The translations under genes and the position numbers were made by a program. A DNA stretch of 64,000 nt, taken from the NCBI RefSeq assembly GCF_901472535.1, contig NZ_LR590470.1, forward strand, positions 992,001-1,056,000. Reading direction: 5' to 3'. Below, in pieces: positions 46,834 to 56,637 of the stretch (the first letter of the stretch is position 1; every line of letters starts with the position of its first letter). The notes under the pieces were generated by a model that worked only from the letters and a program-made list of their open reading frames with translations, made no database searches and had not been told where the DNA came from. The stretch comes from Sphingobacterium daejeonense (lineage in GTDB: Bacteria > Bacteroidota > Bacteroidia > Sphingobacteriales > Sphingobacteriaceae).

Positions 46834-48787
46834 ATGACAAAAATTTATAGAGACAATTTTGGCGTTCCACACATTGAAGCTAACAAATATAGTGAAGCTG
46901 TTTATAGTATTGCGTATGTACATTGCGAAGATGACTTTTATACCATTCAACAATGGCTATTGGCAAGTCGTAAGCAAAGCGGACATATAGATGATTGGGA
47001 TGCTCCATACATAGATTTTATTTGTGAATTTTTAGAAATTGAAAAGTATGCTAATTGCTTAAAAAAAAATATTTCCGAAGAATATCTTGATTTAATTCAG
47101 TCATATTGTTAGTGGAATAAATGAATATGCAAAAGAAAATCCAAAAGAAGTGCTAAAAGGAAATCTGTTTCCAATTTCGGATATAGATATTATCAAAACT
47201 CAACACCTAATGGAAATCTTAGGAATTCAGTTAGACAAACCGTATTCTTACATAAGTAATAACAGAAAAATTGAAATCCCAAAACGACAAGGTTCTAATA
47301 TCATAGCAATCACTAAAAGTAAGTCTGAAAATGGTAATGCACAAATAGCTATAAACCCACATCAACAAATGGAAGGATTGTTTTCCTTTTATGAAATACA
47401 TCTAAAAATTAAACAACCCAATATTGAACTATACGGATTTATTTTGCCTTGTACTTTTACCATTTTTATGGGAACAAATTTTTAAAACAGCTTGGGGATT
47501 TACAGCTAATTATCCCGAAATGTATGATGTATATAAATTGAATGTTTTGGGATTAAGAGATAAATATTTCACTATTGACGGACATAAGGAAACGATAACA
47601 CCTCAATACTACAAAAACTTCACAAAAACTATACGGCAAATTTCCGTTTCCAATCTTGAAGAAATATTATAAATCAAAATTTGGAAACATTTTAAAAATC
47701 AATGACGAATACTTGCTTATCAAAATACCATTATTGGGAAAAACACTTGGTTCTGAAATCAATTACGAATTAGCAAAGTGTACATCAAATTCTGAAATAA
47801 AGCAATTATGTTTTGAAAAAAGATATGGCTATCTAAATTTGGTATCAATTGATACTGACGACAACATTCTATTTGTCCATAACGCTCTTGAACAAGTGAA
47901 AGAAGATGATGACACACATTATCAAAAACTTTATTAAACTTAAATCTGAAAGACAGATCACAAATCAATTTTACGATTTTGAAAACCTGATTTACAAAGA
48001 AAACCCTAAATGTGATTTTGTTGTTTCTTCAAATCAATCTCCTTTCAAAGTAACAGATGAAGACGATACACAATCTTCAAATTATAAGGGTTTACTCTAT
48101 TTTAATGAAAATTCAAGGTCTTTGAGAATTAAAGCTCTCATAAGAGAAAAAGAAAAGTTAAATATTGAAGACCTTAAACAAGTTCTATTTGACACAAAAG
48201 TCATTAAGCCAATTATCCGAAATGTTGATTTTAGCACTTTGTTCAGCTTAAATGAACAAGAATATCCAAAATTATCTCAGTTATTATCCATACTAAAGAA
48301 TTGGGACGGAAATGCAGATTTAAATTCCAAGGGTGCGGCTTTGTTTTCATTGATTTATCATCACTATAAAGAAAAGTATTATGTGTCATCCAAAAATCCT
48401 GATACAATCCAAATAGCAGGAATTGAAGAAATAATAAACTGTTTGATTTGGACTTCAGAATACCATAAACCAGAAATGACATTGAAAGACATTCAGTTTA
48501 TCAAACGAGGTAATATTGTCTTTCCAATTAATGGTATACCCGACTCTGTAAATAGTGTTAGACCTTATTTTCAAAAAGGCAAATTATATGCAGAAGAAGG
48601 AGGTGCTTTCCGTTTAATAATAAATTTGAAAGATAGGCAAATTTTTGTATGTCATCCTTTCGGTAGTTCAACCAATTTGGACGATGAGAACTCCATTAAT
48701 CAAATGAAGTTGTTTGTTAACAATCAATATCGAGAAATCAAAGATTTTGATTTCTATAAAAAGAATTATAAATATTATAACCTGTGA
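46834..48787 (+). pseudogene. Penicillin acylase family protein (Ntn hydrolase), frame broken four times
   Basis: The first part starts MTKIYRDNFGVPHIEANKYS, the classic alpha-chain start. The predicted autocleavage site with catalytic Ser is in KRQGSNIIAITKSKS, followed by INPHQQM. The last part (47906-48787) has WDGNADLNSKGAALFSLIY and GGAFRLIINLKDRQ. Single extra T residues at about 47107, 47476, 47650 and 47935 each shift the frame by +1; removing them restores one protein of about 650 residues. Family members hydrolyse N-acyl bonds (beta-lactams, acyl-homoserine lactones, N-acyl prodrugs). It is first in a tightly overlapping operon. No signal peptide is visible, unlike most family members. 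Confidence 0.8.
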
Positions 48788-48789
48788 TT

Positions 48790-49700
48790 ATGAATGAGGC
48801 TTTACAGACACCTACTTTTATGATGAATATTCCAACTTCGTTTTCTACTGATGTAAGAAACAATGTATGGATGGAAGATTACAGCGATGAGGAAATTATC
48901 GTAAATGTTCCAAAAGCTATTCGGGAAATGTGGGAAGTTTATTCTTTCATTGCTAATCAAGGATTTGTTTACCTACTCCCAAATCCTCTAAATAGCAAAC
49001 TTCAAGACCTAACTTATGTTGCAAACAATGGAATAGTGTTGCATAACCTTAAAAAACCAATATTCGTCGGTTCAAATTTCAAAGCTAAAAATAGAATTGG
49101 AGAGGAAATTTTAGGTTTAAATTTCTTTGAACAATTAGGGTATGATACAATCAAATGCCCCCACGTTTTTGAAGGAGAGGCAGAGATGAAGTTCATCAAA
49201 GACAAACATTTATATTGGTGGATATGGGGTCAGAACTGAAAAAGAAGCCTTCACTTGGTTCAAGGAATAATTTCGGACTTGAAATTATAGAACTTGAACT
49301 AAAAGACCCTTATATGTATCATTTAGACTGTGCTATATTTCCTTTGACTAAGGATAAAGTCATTGTTGCAACAGAAGCTTTTTCAAGAAAAGAACTCAAA
49401 CAACTGGAAAAGTATGTTGAAATTATTCCTATCACAATCGACCAAGCTCATACAGGATTAACGAATAGTGTGCGAGTAAACAACTATATTCTAAATGCTT
49501 CGGATATTGATTTCTTAAAGAAAAATAGCACTGATTATAAACTTGAACGTAATAAAAACAACAGACTTGAAGAAATCGCATCAGCAAATGCTATGGAAGT
49601 ATGTTATTTCAATTTAGAAGAATTTCTTAAAGGCGGTGGTTTACTTTCTTGCTTGGTTTTAAATATAAATTATCAGTCATATAAAAATGACTTACTGTAA
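48790..49700 (+). pseudogene. Amidinotransferase/DDAH-like guanidino-group enzyme, frame broken twice
   Basis: It starts MNEALQTPTFMMNIPTSFST. Motifs of the pentein superfamily are present: FEGEAEMKF (Glu), KHYIGGYGVRT, MYHLDCAIFPL (catalytic His) and GGGLLSCLVLNINY near the C-terminus (catalytic Cys). Extra T residues at about 49210 and 49269 break the frame; without them the length is about 302 residues. Relatives hydrolyse or transfer amidino groups of arginine derivatives. The start overlaps the end of the acylase gene region, and its stop shares one base with the next ATG (TAATG). Confidence 0.75.
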
Positions 49701-50412
49701 TGGCACAATCTGTTTCAACTTGGTCGAAAAAAGCAAAATCCGAATGTAAAAATAAGAGCATTGAAGAATTATCTTCGAGCTATTTTTTCAGAGACCCAAT
49801 ACGTCCAATCAAAAATAATAATGAACTTATTTATTCTCCAGCAGACGGTATTATATTGGATTGCAAAAGAGGTTTCTTCAATTCACGAAAGTATATTCAC
49901 AAAATATAATGATGTAACCTTAGATAATCTTTCTTATAGTCAAATAGAAGATGGTGCTTATTGGATTGTAACTATTTTCCTAACTTTTTATGACCCACAC
50001 ATTATTAGAATTCCAACGAATGGTAATGTAAATAGACTTGACCTACCTGCTTTTTATTCTGAAAATAAGGCTATGCTTGATATAGAAAACAAACTTTTAA
50101 ACAATAATATTGCAAACATAAAACAAGAGCTATTAGCATCAATTTCATTCAATCAAAGAGTACTGCTTAATATAAAACCACCATTGAAAAAGGAAAACTA
50201 TCATATCATTCTTACAGCAGATTATGATATTGATACTGTTGTTTCTTTTTTCTCTAAACCCGAATTTTTCAAACAGAATAAACGAATTGCATCTGTAAGA
50301 TATGGCAGTATGGCAACTTGCATATTGCCAAAAGAGTGGAATATAAATCCGTTGCAAAAAACCAAACATTCACATCGAAGCAGGGATTGACCCATTATTT
50401 GAATTTTTATGA
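49700..50412 (+). pseudogene. Phosphatidylserine-decarboxylase-like protein, frame broken twice
   Basis: The N-terminal part has SSYFFRDPIRPIKNNNELIY and SPADGIILD, as in PSD proenzymes. The middle has FLTFYDPHIIRIPTNGNVN, and near the C-terminus VRYGSMATCILPKEW stands where PSDs carry the autocleavage LGST motif (here YGSM, so Ser is kept). Extra A residues at about 49868 and 50377 break the frame. The repaired ending is NIHIEAGIDPLFEFL, stop 50412. PSD-like enzymes in gene clusters can decarboxylate free amino acids instead of lipids; which applies here is unknown. It overlaps the MATE gene (ATGA). Confidence 0.78.
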
Positions 50413-51694
50413 AAACAGATAAATTATCATTATTCAAATACACATTACCATTGATATTTAGTGGTTTGGCAGAACAATTATTGCTCTTAACAGATGTATT
50501 TCTAATTTCATTCAAAGGAGAAATATATTTGGCAACAATCGGACTGATTGATGCATTTTTATTATGCTCATTGTCTTATGGTTTTGCCCTAAATGATACT
50601 TTTCAAAATTTTTATTCCAGAAACATTGAAAAATCAACATTAACAAAAAGTGTTTATCAAAAATCAATATTGGTGTTTCTCAAACATTCAATCATAATTT
50701 CTGTATTATTTTCGATTATAGCATATTGTGTAAATATCTTGGTTTAGCAATGATATTTATCAATTATTCTTAGAAAATGTTCCCATCGTAATTCCACTCA
50801 TTATTCTGAACTACATTTCAATGTCGATGAACGCATTTTTATTGGGATTGGGAAGGACAAAACCCATAGGGATTATATCTTCTATTTGTATTGTAATCAA
50901 TGCGTTATTGGGATATTTTTTTTCTGTTTGAAATTAAACTACAAATATCGCCATTAGCAATCATTCTATACACTTCAATCATTGCCGAAATTATAGGAAT
51001 AATGATGATGTGGAAAGTTATTAGAAAATCAACTCCTGAAATTTTAAATCCAGCACCTATTAAACAAAAATTAGTGGTAACAATGAGAGATACTTCATAC
51101 TATCCAGCATTTTCTGATCTATCATTTCATATAGGTTCGTTTATTTTATTCTTGTTTTGTTCTACATATTTTGAATTGAATGAAGTTGCATTATTGACAA
51201 TGGTTTTATCTTATTGGGGAGTATTGCTTGTACCTACGGAAGCTTTTTCAGAAACTGCATTAAATTATTTTTCGTCCATTTATTCAAAAAAGAAGCCTGA
51301 ACTATACCAAACCTTAAAAGAAAACATCATTGAAACGTCTCTTGTTGTGTCGGGAGGTATTTTAATAGTTTTAGTTTTATTAGATTACATTCTTTACGGA
51401 ATTGACATTAATAAACTAATCCTACTTTTGATAGTGTCAATTATCATTTTTATTACAAACTTCAATGAAATATTTTCAATATCATTAATAGTAAGGTTGA
51501 AAAACAATTTATTTGCAACATCAAAAGTCATTTATGGATGTGTTGCGGTTATTTTAATTGTTACTTTAACATTCTTATGGAGGAATGGAGCAATTTCAAT
51601 TCTTCTATCATTATTATTTGCACAAATAGCGATGTGCTTATTTCTAAAAACAAAATCAAATGAAATATGGAAAAACTCATCAAAATTACGTTAG
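50409..51694 (+). pseudogene. MATE family efflux transporter, frame broken twice
   Basis: A membrane protein of about 427 residues with about twelve hydrophobic helices. It starts MKTDKLSLFKYTLPLIFSGL; later segments are SMNAFLLGLGRTKPIGIIS and LAIILYTSIIAEIIGIMMMW. MATE proteins export small molecules using an ion gradient. Extra T residues at about 50743 and in the eight-T run at about 50926-50933 break the frame. The start overlaps the decarboxylase stop, and the end overlaps the next small gene by 28 bases. Confidence 0.8.
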
Positions 51695-51966
51695 CAATTC
51701 TTTTTTTCTTGTGCTTGGCTAAAATGCCTTACGGCTATTATCAATTTGTACGTTTTGCTGGTTTAATCGGTTTTGCAATTCTTGCTTATCAAGCAAACCA
51801 ACAAAACAAGCAAGCAGAAATGATTGTTTTTGGAGCTTTAGCGTTACTTTTTCAACCATTTTTCAAGATTGCATTAGGCAGAGAACTTTGGAATATAGTA
51901 GATGTAATTGTGGGAACTGGACTTATAATATCATTATTTATAAAACGAAGTGAAAATCCACGCTAA
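51667..51966 (+). CDS. Small membrane protein, DUF6804-like
   Basis: 99 residues with three hydrophobic segments. The start MEKLIKITLAILFFLCLAKM is followed by PYGYYQFVRFAGLIGFA, AYQANQQNKQAEMIVFGALA and a last helix IVDVIVGTGLIISLFIKRSE. It overlaps the end of the MATE gene. A truncated homologue lies at 56328 in another part of the array, so this gene may belong to cassettes in general and not to the acylase operon. The function is unknown. Confidence 0.7.
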   Translation: MEKLIKITLAILFFLCLAKMPYGYYQFVRFAGLIGFAILAYQANQQNKQAEMIVFGALALLFQPFFKIALGRELWNIVDVIVGTGLIISLFIKRSENPR

Positions 51967-52032
51967 AGCAAGCACATTTGCAATTTGCACAAGCCAACTA
52001 CACAATTCAAAAATTGCAAAAGAGCTTGCTTT
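51965..52032 (+). other. Pre-site hairpin of cassette A
   Basis: AAAGCAAGC (51965-51973) pairs with GCTTGCTTT (52024-52032). Just inside the stem are ACATTTGC and TTGCAAAAGA, words shared with the hairpins at the ends of cassettes D and E although the stem sequences differ. Confidence 0.55.
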
Positions 52033-52094
52033 GCCAACGCAGCACAACAGACCCAAAATGAGTGAACAACCAACATTAATAGAAGATGGGCGAA

Positions 52095-52293
52095 CAGCTA
52101 ACAAGGTATTGCCAAAAGTGGGGGCTAAAGTGCTAAATACAAAGTTTGTACTTCTCTAGCCGCCAAAAAACGAATTATATTCGTTTTTTTATTAAATTTA
52201 TCTCATATAAATTCGTTTTGGCTAGCCTTGGTGCAAAATAGAAACTTTTTGCTTCGATTTCCCCGCCTTCGGCAATACCCAAAACCTTACCTG
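52095..52293 (+). repeat. attC-like site at the end of cassette A
   Basis: The left end is CAGCTAAC, the reverse complement of the cassette A start GTTAGCTG. Arms GGTATTGCC (52105-52113) and GGCAATACC (52271-52279) pair perfectly; inner GTGGGG faces CCCCGC. The loop holds a further stem, GCCAAAAAACGAAT with ATTCGTTTTGGC. The right end CTTACCTG starts cassette B. The span is 199 bases. Confidence 0.65.
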
Positions 52294-52313
52294 TAGTGTA
52301 GAACGACATAACA

Positions 52314-53786
52314 ATGACAATAAACACGGACATATTAGAAAGAAATTTTTTAGCATTTTCTGACTTCATTAAGAATCAGGACGGACAACCGTTTAAAACA
52401 TTCGCAGACTCAAAATTCATTGACGACCGAGAAAATTACAAAGACAGCGTTTACAATGAAGCAAGAGAGAATTTAGGAAACAAATGGTGGAAACCTGAAG
52501 ATATTGGAACGGGAAAAATACAAAAGGCGGTTAGTTCTGCCATTCAGACGAGAGTAAACCATAACTACCAAATGGTTGACAACAATCTTGTTGATTGGAG
52601 AAAGAAAGATGATTTCAACAAGCAACCAAAGAAAAAATCTCTTGAAAGTTTACTTTTCGACTTCTACAAAAGCAAACGAAAAGACAGTGACTGTTTTCAA
52701 GATTTTATAGACGAAGGGCTTTCCTATCAATTTATTGCTTACTTGTATTTCATTAAAGACTATCAGCGGTTTATGCCAATTTCACAAAGCCGATTTGATT
52801 CAATTTTTGAGATTTTAGGTGTGGACGATTACAAAACAAGTGGCAACGCTTCTTGGGAAAATTACGCTTCATACTTGGACTTAATTAAACAAACAAGAGA
52901 TTTTTTAAGAACAAAAGACAAAAACACAACCCTTTTAGATGCACATACTTTTCTATGGATACTTGGTCAAATTCACTTTGATATAAAAGAAAGTGAAAGA
53001 ACAAAGCCAACAGAAAAACCAAAAGAAGATATTGAAATCAAAAATGAAGTTGTAGAAAGACCAAAAATAAAACCTTCAAATGCAACCGAACTAAATGTTT
53101 CAGAATGGTCAGACATACTTTTAGATAATGAACTTACAAACGAACTTGACTTGTCAATTTTTCAAGCTTTGTATTCATTTCAAGACCAAAAAGCATATGC
53201 AAGTCAAATTGCCCTAATCTTAGAAACTACACACCCACCATTAAATCTTGAAATTGGCAGATATGCAAAAAGAATATCAACCAAGTATGACATAAATTTC
53301 ACAGAGAGAAGTGAAAAACAATACAAGTTTTGGGACTTGTTTTTTAATGGTTGGGATGAAGGAACAAGATTCGTTTGGCAATTAAGACCAGAGTTAAAAA
53401 TTGCATTAGAAAAGACAAATCTCACGGGTGACATTTCTTATGCAGAAGAACTACCACTCGAAATTGAAACCGATTTTTACGAAGGTTTAAAAAAGACAGT
53501 AACAGTCAATTCATACGAACGAAATTCAAAGGCAAGAGAATTATGTGTTAAACATTCGAAAGCGATATGTGCAGTTTGTGATTTTGACTTTGAAAAGGCA
53601 TACGGAGAAATTGGGAAGGGTTTTATTCACGTTCACCACTTGACACCAGTTGCTAAAATTGGCAAGACCTATCAAGTTGACCCCATAAAAGACTTGATTC
53701 CAGTTTGCCCAAATTGCCATTCAATAATACATAAAAAAGAACCACCTTTTTCAATAGACGAAATGAAGAAAATGCTAAGAAAATGA
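52314..53786 (+). CDS. HNH endonuclease (restriction-type), cassette B
   Basis: 490 residues with an intact frame. Residues of about 415-475 form an HNH/McrA-type nuclease with two zinc CxxC pairs and the HNH core: ICAVCDFDFEKAYG, GFIHVHHLTPVAKIG, LIPVCPNCHSIIHK. The N-terminal 400 residues are charged and mostly helical (LPLEIETDFYEGLKKTVTVN just before the HNH); I do not recognise a domain there. Similar HNH proteins cut modified or foreign DNA. It is the only gene in cassette B, starting 27 bases after the junction and ending 33 bases before the next attC-like site. Confidence 0.85.
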   Translation: MTINTDILERNFLAFSDFIKNQDGQPFKTFADSKFIDDRENYKDSVYNEARENLGNKWWKPEDIGTGKIQKAVSSAIQTRVNHNYQMVDNNLVDWRKKDDFNKQPKKKSLESLLFDFYKSKRKDSDCFQDFIDEGLSYQFIAYLYFIKDYQRFMPISQSRFDSIFEILGVDDYKTSGNASWENYASYLDLIKQTRDFLRTKDKNTTLLDAHTFLWILGQIHFDIKESERTKPTEKPKEDIEIKNEVVERPKIKPSNATELNVSEWSDILLDNELTNELDLSIFQALYSFQDQKAYASQIALILETTHPPLNLEIGRYAKRISTKYDINFTERSEKQYKFWDLFFNGWDEGTRFVWQLRPELKIALEKTNLTGDISYAEELPLEIETDFYEGLKKTVTVNSYERNSKARELCVKHSKAICAVCDFDFEKAYGEIGKGFIHVHHLTPVAKIGKTYQVDPIKDLIPVCPNCHSIIHKKEPPFSIDEMKKMLRK

Positions 53787-53819
53787 ACGAGTTAACAAAC
53801 AAGAAAATAAGAACACCAG

Positions 53820-53953
53820 CAGGTAACAGGCGTTTGGCTCAATGGCGGGTGAAGTGGTTAATTGAACATTCTACCTCGCATCAACTTTTGTGGTGTATTG
53901 ACAGTTTTGTGCTCCGAAATCCGCCACTGCGCCAAGCGCCAAAACGTTATTCA
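53820..53953 (+). repeat. attC-like site at the end of cassette B
   Basis: The left end CAGGTAAC is the reverse complement of the cassette B start (TTACCTG at 52287). Arms GGCGTTTGGC (53829-53838) and GCCAAGCGCC (53931-53940) pair with one G-T; inner GGCGG (53844-53848) pairs with CCGCC (53921-53925). The right end is GTTATTCA. The span is 134 bases, close to the size of Vibrio attC repeats. Confidence 0.65.
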
Positions 53954-54586
53954 ACCTCTTTTAGCTTTTTGATTTCTTCTCGCCTCCTATCTATACTGTA
54001 TAATAGTTTGTTTTCCTCTTCTCTTTTAATCACCAAATCGTGGAATTTATCAGAGTTTAGAGAGTATGCGGAATCGATGTGCGCAGTAATATCTGGCTTT
54101 TCTAAAGTCATCATCCGGTACCGAAGTTCATACGATGTCTTATCACCGATCTGTCGATCCTTTTCCAGTAACATACCTAATCCCAATGAAATAATGACCG
54201 AAAATAATATCATGATAATAATCACGGGTGTGGATTTAAGGTCAACACCGTAAACGTGTTTTATATTCACGCTGTCGGGTATCTTGGATAATTTGGCAAC
54301 TATTTCATTTTCCTTTTCAGTCAATATTGAAAGGTGTTTGCGTGTTGCTTCGGAACTCCTGTTTGCTACATCTTCCAAAGAGCCGTAATCCTTGATGATC
54401 TTGGATAAGATGTTGTGTTCCTGTTTGATAAAGGCTTTTATCTGGGTTAGATGTTCCTGATCCTTTGCACGCAATATCGTGAAATTCCTGCATCGCTTTT
54501 TCATTTGCCGAGAGCAACGATACAATGGTCGGCAGGATGCGTACAATATCCTCCTGTAAATAATAAGATTTGTTTTCGCTATTCAT
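53947..54586 (-). pseudogene. Hypothetical coiled-coil protein with one membrane helix, frame broken
   Basis: The leftward frame starts MNSENKSYYLQEDIVRILPT at 54586 and, after a 1-base frame change at about 54477, continues FTILRAKDQEHLTQIKAFIK. It has a coiled coil, one transmembrane helix (PVIIIMILFSVIISLGLGML) and a second charged coiled coil ending in EIKKLKEVE. The repaired length is about 213 residues. I do not recognise a family; similar small membrane coiled-coil proteins occur on conjugative elements of Bacteroidota. It runs against the cassette direction, and its stop codon is made from the GTTA of the attC-like site. Confidence 0.55.
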
Positions 54587-54667
54587 GATTTTTAAATTAA
54601 TTAATCGGTTAAATAATAACGTATTGCATTATATTTAATGCTTGTGACACGCAATTCGTCTATAGTG

Positions 54668-54713
54668 TGGATTAGCTAATATTTTTGTAGATTAGTTTCG
54701 TGAAAAAGAATTG
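54668..54713 (+). promoter_or_regulatory. attI-like leader, copy 2
   Basis: TGGATTAGCTAATATTTTTG then TAGATTAGTTTCGTGAAAAA. It matches leader 3 at about 40 of 45 positions with identical length to the junction G54713|T54714. TATTTTTG (54680-54687) fits the Bacteroidota -7 box, so it may also be the promoter of cassette C. Confidence 0.65.
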
Positions 54714-54739
54714 TTGTACACAATTTTAAAATCGAACCG

Positions 54740-55306
54740 ATGAACAAAACTATTTTCGTAATTACCTTTTTATTTTTTTCAAATTTCATTTTAGCTCAAT
54801 CTGTAAATGATTTGGATGTAAAAAATGGATTTAGACACCTTAAGTTAGGTAGCAGTCCTTCACAAATTAAAAATATAGTAAAGACGGAAAATCAATTTTC
54901 AAAAAATCCAAACGTGGTAGAATATGATTATGTAGGAAGTGATATTGACAATGTTTTTAATGTAAAAGTTGATAAAGTAAGTTTAAGCTTTTTCAAGAAT
55001 AAACTTTTCAATATTTCTGTTACATTTGGAAATTTAGAGTATTCCAAAGATTTTGAAGTTTATGAATTTAATAGCATATTTTCAGCATTAGAAAAAACAT
55101 ATGGAACTGATTGGTTCAGACCTCAAAATAATGATGGTATAATTTTAAACGGAGCTATTTGGGATGGGAAAAATATTAGGCTTGAATTATTTAGATTAGA
55201 TTTTAATAAAAGTAAATCAAATCCACAAGATTATGGCTTCATAAGTGGATACATAAACGTTTTTGATAAAAAATTGACTAACGAAATGTTTTCAAGTGAT
55301 TTTTAA
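54740..55306 (+). CDS. Secreted hypothetical protein, cassette C
   Basis: 188 residues with a clear signal peptide (NKTIFVITFLFFSNFILAQS). The mature part has a motif GFRHLKLGSSPSQIKNIV followed by alternating strands (VDKVSLSFFKNKLFNISVTF), a pattern seen in small periplasmic proteins. I do not recognise a named family. The stop is directly followed by the ATG of the next gene, so the two are co-expressed. Confidence 0.7.
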   Translation: MNKTIFVITFLFFSNFILAQSVNDLDVKNGFRHLKLGSSPSQIKNIVKTENQFSKNPNVVEYDYVGSDIDNVFNVKVDKVSLSFFKNKLFNISVTFGNLEYSKDFEVYEFNSIFSALEKTYGTDWFRPQNNDGIILNGAIWDGKNIRLELFRLDFNKSKSNPQDYGFISGYINVFDKKLTNEMFSSDF

Positions 55307-56104
55307 ATGTGGTACAAAGAAGAACTTCCAAGCGAAATTAACAACGAAGATTTAGATAAATTGACAGCTTATGTTGGTCATTCAAATTCTGATATGAACT
55401 TGGTTGGTCAATATGAAAATGCCGTAGATATTTTGATAAATCAAATCATAAAAGAAAAACATAGAGTTGATACTATTGCTCATCCTTTGCTTTATTTAAT
55501 GCGACATTCAATAGAACTCAGTTTAAAAGAGAATATTAAATATCTCAAAAAATATAGTAAGCTACCATTTCTCAAAAAGTAAAACTCACACTTTAAGTAA
55601 TTTGTTTTTAGAATTTGAAAAAGCATTACAACAAAATTGCAATTGAAAATAATTTTGAAAAAGAACTAAATGAAGAATATAAAAAATACTCTTCTGATTT
55701 GAAAGACATCATTAAAGCTCTTGGAGAAGAAGCAAGTTCATTCAGATATATTTACGCTATTGACGGAAAAAAAGTTTTTCAAAATTCGGAAACTATCAAT
55801 GTTTATGAACTAAAGAAAAAATATGACAGTTCCATAGTTTTCTTAATACATACAGTTGAATGTAATTTCACCCTATACAGATTTTATTGATTATCTAAAC
55901 TTTGATAAAACTATAGAATATGACAGTTTTGGTTTTGTAAGATATTGTTTTGATAAAAGCCAAAAAGATTGGTTAATTGAAAAGTTAAACGAACAACATA
56001 AAATTATAACCGAAAAAAGCATTTGGTTTGATGAAGAAGAAAAGTACTTTTTGCATCTAAAAATAGTAAATAAAAAATGTTACGTCATTCCAATGAAAAA
56101 ATAA
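55307..56104 (+). pseudogene. Unknown cytoplasmic protein, frame broken three times, cassette C
   Basis: The frame starts MWYKEELPSEINNEDLDKLT. An N-terminal helical region contains IAHPLLYLMRHSIELSLKEN, a pattern seen in HEPN-like helical bundles, and the C-terminal part is mixed (FVRYCFDKSQKDWLIEKLNE). Extra single bases at about 55569, 55640 and 55855 shift the frame; repaired, it has about 265 residues. It is coupled to the secreted protein upstream. The HEPN resemblance is weak and no RxxxxH catalytic motif is evident. Confidence 0.55.
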
Positions 56105-56110
56105 AAAACT

Positions 56111-56309
56111 GTGTACAACATTGTATTGGCGAAGTGGCGGGATAAGGGAGAAATTGAAAGTTTCTCCTTTTTTTGTCGCAACAGCCTTTTACATTTCCTT
56201 TTTTCATAAATTTAGAAAATAATAAAAGCCTGTTGCTTAGCTTAGTGCAAAATTGAAAACTAAGGCTTTCTAATCCGCCACTAATCGCCAATACGCGGCC
56301 CGTTATGTG
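56111..56309 (+). repeat. attC-like site at the end of cassette C
   Basis: The left end GTGTACAAC is the exact reverse complement of the cassette C start GTTGTACAC (54713-54721). Outer arms GTATTGGCG (56123-56131) and CGCCAATAC (56286-56294) pair perfectly. Inner arms GTGGCGGGAT (56134-56143) and ATCCGCCAC (56273-56281) pair with one unpaired G, reminiscent of the extrahelical bases of attC. The right end is GTTATGTG. Confidence 0.68.
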
Positions 56310-56327
56310 TCAGCTTAAAAAAACAAA

Positions 56328-56465
56328 ATGGAGAAATTGATTAAAATAATATTGGCAATTCTTTTATTAATGTGTCTGATTGATTTTCCGTATGGATTTT
56401 ATCAATTAGTTAGATTTTCAGCTTTAATTGGATTTGCACCGATAACAATGCAGTATTGGGTGTAG
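56328..56465 (+). pseudogene. Truncated copy of the DUF6804-like membrane protein
   Basis: It reads MEKLIKIILAILLLMCLIDF then PYGFYQLVRFSALIGFA, closely matching the first 38 residues of the gene at 51667. Similarity stops at about 56441, where unrelated sequence (DUF932 fragment) begins. It starts 26 bases after the attC-like junction, so it was the first gene of a cassette now destroyed by insertions. Confidence 0.75.
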
Positions 56466-56637
56466 TCGGCAAGGATAACCACATTGTACAAAACCGTGAA
56501 TCCTTTAATTTCTTTGATTGCATTGTAGGCGGTGGCGAGGGCATTCTGTACGAAACCGCAGGTGCATTAGGGAATGGAGAACGCATTTTCATCACAGCCA
56601 AACTGCCAGACTATATCCGTGTAGGTAATGGTGGATA
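56441..56637 (+). pseudogene. DUF932 protein fragment
   Basis: The frame reads DNNAVLGVVGKDNHIVQNRE, FNFFDCIVGGGEGILYETAG and ALGNGERIFITAKLPDYIRV, typical of the middle of DUF932 phage/plasmid proteins. Neither start nor end is present. It is bounded on the left by the truncated membrane gene and on the right by an IS21-type end, so it is debris from another mobile element. Its codon use is less AT-rich than that of the neighbours. Confidence 0.75.

Noticed and set aside
46569..46953. Overlapping leftward ORFs in leader 1 and cassette head
   Set aside because: They overlap the leader, the repeats and the acylase start; no homology pattern.
53783..54253. Rightward ORF starting MNELTNKKIRTPAGNRR
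   Set aside because: It runs through the attC-like site and antisense to the coiled-coil gene; only chance openness.
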